DNA of 12,480 nt from contig JAAZUY010000010.1 in the NCBI GenBank assembly GCA_018623895.1, positions 1 to 12,480 of the forward strand. The letters run 5' to 3'. A model generated the notes under the pieces. It had not been told where the DNA came from and did not search any database. It was given only the letters and a program-made list of their open reading frames with translations. A program made the translations under genes and the position numbers. Source of the stretch: a bacterium (GTDB lineage Bacteria > Bacillota_I > Bacilli_A > Acholeplasmatales > Acholeplasmataceae). Positions 7,365 to 12,480 of the stretch are shown here, one piece after another. Within the stretch, counting starts at the first letter, position 1. Every line of letters starts with the position of its first letter.

Positions 7365-8573
7365 ATGAGTTTGAGTTTTGAGAATGTCATAAGGTTAAAA
7401 AATAAAAGGTATAAAATTTCAGATATTACTGAAAAGTTGATGTATTTAGACGTAGAAATATTAGTTAATTTTTTTAAGTCTAATTCGTTAACTATTCCTA
7501 GAACTGAAAGAACTAAAATATTCAAGTTGCCCTTAGAAAGTAAAATTAAAATGGAACTCTCTGAAAAAGGAAAAATTGGAGACGATTTCATTCAAAGCCT
7601 AAAATGGTTCAAAGATTTTAGTGACTATCAGGCGTTTAAAGTATATAAAACATATTTGGATGAAAAATTGAAAACTAAGTTCTTTAAAACTTTCTATTTA
7701 ATGGTTATTAATTTACTCAATGATCAAAAGAAAAACGAAGCTCTAATTTTAGATTTATTAAGTTTGATATCAAAAAAATCAAAAGAGTTACCAGATTTTA
7801 CAGAGTTCAATGAGAAAATTGAAGAAATTCTTAAAGACGAGGATGATCATATTGATGGTCTATCTTTAGATGAGATTAGACCCATGCTCTATAATTGCTC
7901 AACATTAAACGAGATTAGAGAATTAGGAAAAAAATATAGCGTAAGCGTTCCTAGAAGACTTAAAAAAGCAGAGTTACTAGAAAACATTTTCCATGAATTA
8001 AAAATAAAAAAACAGTTAGTTGAGAAGGTAATGATTGATCTGGCAAAAAAATCAGCTTTAATGCTCCAAAGGTTTGCCATAGATAATAAATTAAAAGTAT
8101 CAATGGAATTGAAAAAAGAAGAAATTATTGAATACATTTTAAAATATTCTCCTAAAACAATGAGTTTTTATAAACCACCATCTAAAGAGGCATACAGTTT
8201 AGATAAAGAACAATCATATTCTGAAACACAACCTGAAAATAAAAAGAAATCTATTTTGTCAAAGAAGAAAAAGAATATTAAAGAACAAAAAGAAACTAAA
8301 AAGTCTCTAAAAGCTAAAGGTAAAACAAAAAAACAAAGAGGCGTAATATCTAATTTAATTTATTTATTTTTTAATTTAATTTGGAGATTGATTAAGTTTG
8401 GAATTGTTCTCCTACTAATAACTTTGATTTTATTATTTGTGTATTTAATCTTTAACTATTTTTATCAAGTGCCCCAACTTAAAGAACTAAATGATTTTAT
8501 AAATTCATTTAAAATTAATGGAACTGGAACAATTGATTTTTTTAATCAGGTGTTAAATAACTTAGGTATATAA
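7365..8573 (+). CDS. Unrecognised 402-aa membrane-anchored protein with Rho_N/SAP-like repeats
   Basis: I do not recognise this gene. The protein is soluble and helical for about 270 residues, then has a lysine-rich linker (about 293-325), a hydrophobic amphipathic stretch (327-344), one clear membrane helix (345-367) and a 35-residue tail. By the positive-inside rule the large N-terminal part should be cytoplasmic. Within it, two segments (179-213 and 229-263) align without gaps at the same hydrophobic positions and share the ending L-K-K-x-E-[LI]-[LI]-E-x-I, which resembles Rho N-terminal/SAP/HeH helix-extended-helix motifs that often bind nucleic acid. A more degenerate copy may lie at 28-57. 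A very acidic patch (EEILKDEDDH) precedes the first clear repeat. No enzyme motif, signal peptide or cysteine pattern was found. It lies between miaB and mutS, 14 nt before mutS, in one apparent operon. There is no frameshift, and base composition is like its neighbours. Function unknown; nucleic-acid binding at the membrane is only a hypothesis. Confidence 0.85.
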   Translation: MSLSFENVIRLKNKRYKISDITEKLMYLDVEILVNFFKSNSLTIPRTERTKIFKLPLESKIKMELSEKGKIGDDFIQSLKWFKDFSDYQAFKVYKTYLDEKLKTKFFKTFYLMVINLLNDQKKNEALILDLLSLISKKSKELPDFTEFNEKIEEILKDEDDHIDGLSLDEIRPMLYNCSTLNEIRELGKKYSVSVPRRLKKAELLENIFHELKIKKQLVEKVMIDLAKKSALMLQRFAIDNKLKVSMELKKEEIIEYILKYSPKTMSFYKPPSKEAYSLDKEQSYSETQPENKKKSILSKKKKNIKEQKETKKSLKAKGKTKKQRGVISNLIYLFFNLIWRLIKFGIVLLLITLILLFVYLIFNYFYQVPQLKELNDFINSFKINGTGTIDFFNQVLNNLGI

Positions 8574-8586
8574 ATAGAGGTTTAGT

Positions 8587-11076
8587 ATGAAATCAAAAGA
8601 ATATACACCTATGATAAAACAATATCTAGAAATCAAACAGGACTATTCGGATGCAATAGTCTTTTTTCGATTAGGTGATTTTTATGAGATGTTTTTCGAT
8701 GATGCAATTTTAGCCTCTTCAATTTTAGACATCACATTAACCTCAAGACACAAAGAATCAAAAATACCAATGTGTGGAGTACCATATCATTCAGCATCAA
8801 TTTACATTCAGAAATTAATTAAGGAAGGAATGAAGGTGGCTATAGCTGAACAAGTTAGTAGCACTGGAAAGGGACTTTTTGATAGAAAAGTAAAGAGGCT
8901 TATTACTCCTGGAACTGTTTTAGAGGATACAATTTTAGAATCTTCAAACCATAATTTCATTGCTTCAGTTGCTTTTTCTGAATCTAAAATATCACTAGCA
9001 TTTATGGATATATCTACAGGTCAAGGTTATGTTTCAGAATATGATTCTTTAATTGAAATTGAAAAAAAAATAAAAAAAGAGGGAATTAAGGAATTAATTA
9101 CTTCAATTAATATTGAAAATGGATTCGAAGGATTACTTATATCAAAAATCATAGTTCCTCAAACTTTCAAATTGCCTGAAAACCATGATTATAATAATAG
9201 GTTTAATTTTAATGCTGTTAAACTTTGTCTATACTACGTATACAAAACTCAAAATCATCCCATAAGTCATTTGAATAAATTTGAAGAAGAACAAAAAGAA
9301 AAGATGAAAATTGATGATAATGTTGTAAGACATTTAGATATATTGAATAATATCTCAGGTAATGATTTGTTTAAAGTTTTGGATCATTCAAAAACCCCAA
9401 TGGGATCAAGATACTTAAAAAGACTATTGTTGGCTCCAGTATTATCAAAAAAAATTATTTTTGAAAGACATAAAATAATCGATTCTTTTCAAAAAGAGGA
9501 GAACCTATCTACGCTGTTTAATGAATTAAGAAAGATTAATGATATGTATAGAATTTTACATCGTATAGCTTATCAAAGAGCTAATCCAAAAGACATTAAT
9601 CAGTTGAAAAATTGTATAAATTCAGTTCAAAATATACAAAAAATATTAATCAATAAGAGAAATTTCCTTAAAAATTTAGGTAGAAATTTCCCAAATTTGA
9701 ATGATTTATTAATATTCCTGAATAATTCAATAGTAGAGAACCCACCAACTAATGTTAATGAAGGTGGATTTATAAAAAAAGGATTCGATAAAGAGCTTGA
9801 TGAATTAAATGTTAAGAGTATTAATTTTGAAAAATGGCTCGAAATGTACCTAGAAGAACAAAAAAAAATAACTGGAATCAAACAAATGAAAATAGGTTTT
9901 CATAGAGTTTTTGGGTATTTTTTAGAGATTCCAAAATCACAAATGAAATATCTCGATTTGAATCTAAAATATGAGAGAAAACAAACCTTAAAAAATGCTG
10001 AAAGATATACTACCGAAGAATTAAGAACTAATGAAGATACAATTCAAAATATTAATAATAAGAAAATAAAAAAGGAATTAGAATTATTCGATAGCATATT
10101 AAAAAATATTATGAATTATTATAATGATATTTTAATATCCAGCAAATTGATTTCAAAGATTGATGTTTATTCATCATTAGCGATTTTTTTCAGAAAAGAG
10201 AAATATATTAAGCCAGAAATTACTGATTCTAGAAATCTTATTGTATTAGAAGCAAGGCACCCTATAGTTGAAAAATTAATAGATTTTGTAAAAAATGATT
10301 GTGAGTTAAAAGAAAACAATATAATGTTAATTACAGGTCCAAATATGAGTGGAAAATCAACATATATGAGAATGATTGCATTGATAATTATTTTAGCTCA
10401 GGCAGGATTATATGTACCTGCAAAAAAAGTAAAAATGCCAATCTATGATGGAATATTCACTAGAATCGGTGCTTCAGACGATATTTCATCTGGAAAGTCA
10501 ACATTCATGATGGAAATGTTAGAGACTAATGAAGCTTTAAGAAAGTCTACATCAAAAAGTCTATTGATTTTTGATGAAATTGGAAGAGGCACAGCTACGT
10601 ATGATGGTATGGCTCTTGCTCAAGGGATTATCGAACATATTAATGAAACTATAAAATGTCACACTATGTTTTCTACACATTACCATAAATTGACTTTTTT
10701 AGATAAAAAAATTCCAAATTTATTTAATGTTCATGTTGAAGCAAAAAAAGAAAATGATAAAATGATTTTCTTATATGAATTAAGAAAAGGAAAGACCGAT
10801 AAATCATATGGTATTCAAGTAGCAGCACTTGCTAATTTACCAAAAAAATTAATCAAAAGAAGTAATGAAATATTATTAGATCTAGAGAATGAAAAGTCCA
10901 AAAATTTACCAAAAAAAGAGATAAAAATAGATGAAAATAATCAACTATTAGATTCAAATTTTAGACGTATTATGGATAAAATTAAATCAACAGATATAAA
11001 TTCCACAACCCCTTTAAAGGCTATGGAAATTTTAAATGAGCTTATAAAAATGAAGGATAACTCAGAAAATGAATAG
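8587..11076 (+). CDS. mutS: DNA mismatch repair protein MutS
   Basis: The mismatch-recognition ATPase of methyl-independent Gram-positive mismatch repair. The 829 residues (Bacillus about 858) include the mismatch-binding domain with the Phe-x-Glu motif at F32-Y33-E34 (GDFYEMF), which marks a true MutS1 rather than MutS2. Connector, lever and clamp regions follow, then the ABC ATPase: Walker A GPNMSGKS at 584-591, the ASDDISSGKSTF signature, Walker B with D663-E664 (LLIFDEIGRGTATYDG), and FSTHYHKL. The C-terminal segment TTPLKAMEILNEL is the usual helix-turn-helix end. AGAGGT at 8576-8581 lies five bases before ATG. A possible but degenerate beta-clamp-binding peptide (QLLDSNF, from Q786) precedes the C-terminus. 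The gene overlaps mutL by 8 nt. Confidence 0.97.
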   Translation: MKSKEYTPMIKQYLEIKQDYSDAIVFFRLGDFYEMFFDDAILASSILDITLTSRHKESKIPMCGVPYHSASIYIQKLIKEGMKVAIAEQVSSTGKGLFDRKVKRLITPGTVLEDTILESSNHNFIASVAFSESKISLAFMDISTGQGYVSEYDSLIEIEKKIKKEGIKELITSINIENGFEGLLISKIIVPQTFKLPENHDYNNRFNFNAVKLCLYYVYKTQNHPISHLNKFEEEQKEKMKIDDNVVRHLDILNNISGNDLFKVLDHSKTPMGSRYLKRLLLAPVLSKKIIFERHKIIDSFQKEENLSTLFNELRKINDMYRILHRIAYQRANPKDINQLKNCINSVQNIQKILINKRNFLKNLGRNFPNLNDLLIFLNNSIVENPPTNVNEGGFIKKGFDKELDELNVKSINFEKWLEMYLEEQKKITGIKQMKIGFHRVFGYFLEIPKSQMKYLDLNLKYERKQTLKNAERYTTEELRTNEDTIQNINNKKIKKELELFDSILKNIMNYYNDILISSKLISKIDVYSSLAIFFRKEKYIKPEITDSRNLIVLEARHPIVEKLIDFVKNDCELKENNIMLITGPNMSGKSTYMRMIALIIILAQAGLYVPAKKVKMPIYDGIFTRIGASDDISSGKSTFMMEMLETNEALRKSTSKSLLIFDEIGRGTATYDGMALAQGIIEHINETIKCHTMFSTHYHKLTFLDKKIPNLFNVHVEAKKENDKMIFLYELRKGKTDKSYGIQVAALANLPKKLIKRSNEILLDLENEKSKNLPKKEIKIDENNQLLDSNFRRIMDKIKSTDINSTTPLKAMEILNELIKMKDNSENE

Positions 11077-12480
11077 AATTGTTGAGATGTCAAACTCCCT
11101 ATCAAATATGATATCTGCTGGAGAGGTTATAGAAAACCCTGTAAATGTAGTAAAAGAATTAGTTGAAAATTCAATAGATGCAGGAGCAAAAACAATTAAA
11201 ATTTCTGTAATTGAAAATGGCTTATCTTTCGTAAGAATCGATGATGACGGATCAGGGATGACTATAAAAGATGCTAGAATGTCATGTAAAAGACATGCTA
11301 CTTCAAAAATTTTTTCAGAAAAAGACCTGTTAAGTATTAAAACATTAGGTTTTAGAGGAGAGGCTTTGGCTGCGATTGCATCTGTTTCCAAAGTCGACAT
11401 TGAAACTAAGTATAAAGATAATGAAGGAGTTCGCTTGTCTTTGGAGGCTGGTCATATTGTTAAAGAACAGTCTATCCCTAGAAATGTAGGCACAACAATA
11501 ATTGTTAAATCTTTATTTTACAATACTCCTGCAAGATTCAAATTTATGTCATCAGAAAAAAGACATCAAATTCAACTTAGACAACTTTTTTATAGGTTTT
11601 CATTATCAAGACCCGATATTTCTTTCGAGTTAATAGAGGATGAAAAACAATTTAAAAAAACTTCGGGTTCAAAAAATGTTAAGGTTGTAATGGATGAGTT
11701 GTTTGGCCAAAAATATTCTGAAAGAATTGATAGTACTAAAATTGAAATTCAAAATTCAGTGATAAATATTTTTTACCTCCCTCCTTTAATTAATGTATCA
11801 AATAAGAACTATATATTTACTTTTATTAATAATAGAATCTCTAATAATTTTATTTTAACTGAGGCAATTATCGAAGCATATGAAAATCTTATGATGATAA
11901 AAAGATATCCAATATGTATATGCTACATTGAAGTCGATCCCACTAGAGTTGATGCAAATATTCATCCTCAAAAATTAAAAGTTAAAATAACAAATGAACA
12001 AATTATAAAGTATTATATAACTAATAAATTGAAAGAGAAATTAACTAAAAGAAACCAAAAACTACATACATATAAAAGTGAAAGTAGTGAAAATTATACA
12101 CCTCAAAACCTAGATTTAAATTCATATTTTAAAAAAGAAGAACTCGAAGAAAAAGAAATTAGTCAAAAATTGCCAAATTTGGATTACTTGAATTTACTTT
12201 CCGGAACGTATGGACTTTTTCAAGGCCCTCATGGATTGGTTTTGCTTGATATTCATGCTGCTCAGGAAAGAATTAGATATGAATACTATATAAATAAATT
12301 TAAAAAAGATTTTAATGTTATAACTAAAAGAATTGTTCCATTTGAGCTATCACTAGATCCAAATGTTTTATCAGAATTAGATAAACACAAAGAAACATTT
12401 AAATTTTATGGATTTGAGTTTGATAATTTTGGAGTAATTAGTCATCCAAAAGCAATTCGTGAACAAGATCTAGACTATGC
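11069..12480 (+). CDS. mutL: DNA mismatch repair protein MutL, 3' end beyond the window
   Basis: The GHKL ATPase and, in Gram-positives, strand-nicking endonuclease that acts after MutS. The frame is open from ATG 11069 to the window end, 470 complete codons without a stop. ATPase motifs are intact: E30 and N34 in VVKELVENSIDAGA, DDDGSGM at 58-64, RHATSK at 75-80, LGFRGEALAAIASVS at 93-107, and later FYNTPAR. A low-complexity linker (about 330-375) leads to the C-terminal domain, where D394-I395-H396-A397 ... E400 ... E405 matches the endonuclease metal motif DQHA-x2-E-x4-E with Gln replaced by Ile. AAGGA (11053-11057) lies 11 bases before ATG; the gene overlaps the end of mutS by 8 nt, implying coupled translation. 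Roughly 130-180 C-terminal residues should lie outside. Confidence 0.96.
   Translation, partial: MNRIVEMSNSLSNMISAGEVIENPVNVVKELVENSIDAGAKTIKISVIENGLSFVRIDDDGSGMTIKDARMSCKRHATSKIFSEKDLLSIKTLGFRGEALAAIASVSKVDIETKYKDNEGVRLSLEAGHIVKEQSIPRNVGTTIIVKSLFYNTPARFKFMSSEKRHQIQLRQLFYRFSLSRPDISFELIEDEKQFKKTSGSKNVKVVMDELFGQKYSERIDSTKIEIQNSVINIFYLPPLINVSNKNYIFTFINNRISNNFILTEAIIEAYENLMMIKRYPICICYIEVDPTRVDANIHPQKLKVKITNEQIIKYYITNKLKEKLTKRNQKLHTYKSESSENYTPQNLDLNSYFKKEELEEKEISQKLPNLDYLNLLSGTYGLFQGPHGLVLLDIHAAQERIRYEYYINKFKKDFNVITKRIVPFELSLDPNVLSELDKHKETFKFYGFEFDNFGVISHPKAIREQDLDY

Noticed and set aside
9062..9070. A9 tract in mutS as a mutator phase-variation switch
   Set aside because: Runs of nine A also occur in holA (70-78 and 796-804) and pgsA (2212-2220), so this is expected from the AT-rich composition. 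mutS is in frame here.
9627..9881. Open frames on the minus strand inside mutS, rny, miaB and holA
   Set aside because: They lie wholly opposite conserved coding sequence, are low-complexity Ser/Phe/Ile-rich translations and lack Shine-Dalgarno sites.
11062..11400. Open frame on the minus strand opposite the start of mutL
   Set aside because: It is a shadow of the mutL ATPase domain, whose motifs are all on the plus strand; no ribosome site or family resemblance.

Overview
The window is a very AT-rich, densely coded piece of a low-GC Bacillota/Tenericutes chromosome. Arginine is coded almost only by AGA/AGG, Shine-Dalgarno sites are strong (GGAGG, AAGGAG), and promoters are sigma-A-like. TGA is a stop codon (it ends holA and ymdB) and Trp is TGG, so this is genetic code 11. 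The gene order pgsA-recA-rny-ymdB-miaB-X-mutS-mutL is a trimmed version of the Bacillus subtilis pgsA-cinA-recA...ymdA-ymdB-spoVS...ymcB-ymcA-cotE-mutS-mutL region. The sporulation genes and cinA are absent. My best guess is an Acholeplasma/Izemoplasma-like mollicute or a close non-sporulating relative; this is inference from composition and order only.

Left part (1-1753): the 3' portion of holA (DNA polymerase III delta) overlaps by 4 nt a stand-alone DEDDh 3'-5' exonuclease. That gene converges on rpsT (minus strand, ribosomal protein S20) across a shared hairpin terminator.

Middle (1754-5859): a divergent promoter region with overlapping -35 elements separates rpsT from pgsA-recA. A good promoter (TTGAAA-17-TATAAT) then drives rny (RNase Y) and ymdB, which are separated by a small AT-rich hairpin.

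Right part (5860-12480): an extended -10 promoter starts a tight run of miaB, an unrecognised 402-aa C-terminally membrane-anchored protein, mutS and mutL. mutL runs off the window; mutS and mutL overlap by 8 nt.

Functionally the window is information processing and genome maintenance: replication (holA), exonuclease, recombination (recA), mismatch repair (mutSL), RNA decay and signalling (rny, ymdB), tRNA modification (miaB) and translation (rpsT), plus one phospholipid gene (pgsA). Nearly everything is ordinary housekeeping. The one uncharacterised gene is 7365-8573: it carries degenerate Rho_N/SAP-like repeats, a lysine-rich linker and a membrane anchor, and it sits where B. subtilis has ymcA (ricA) and cotE. 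No mobile element, CRISPR array, tRNA or rRNA was seen, and there is no gene-free stretch longer than about 100 bases.
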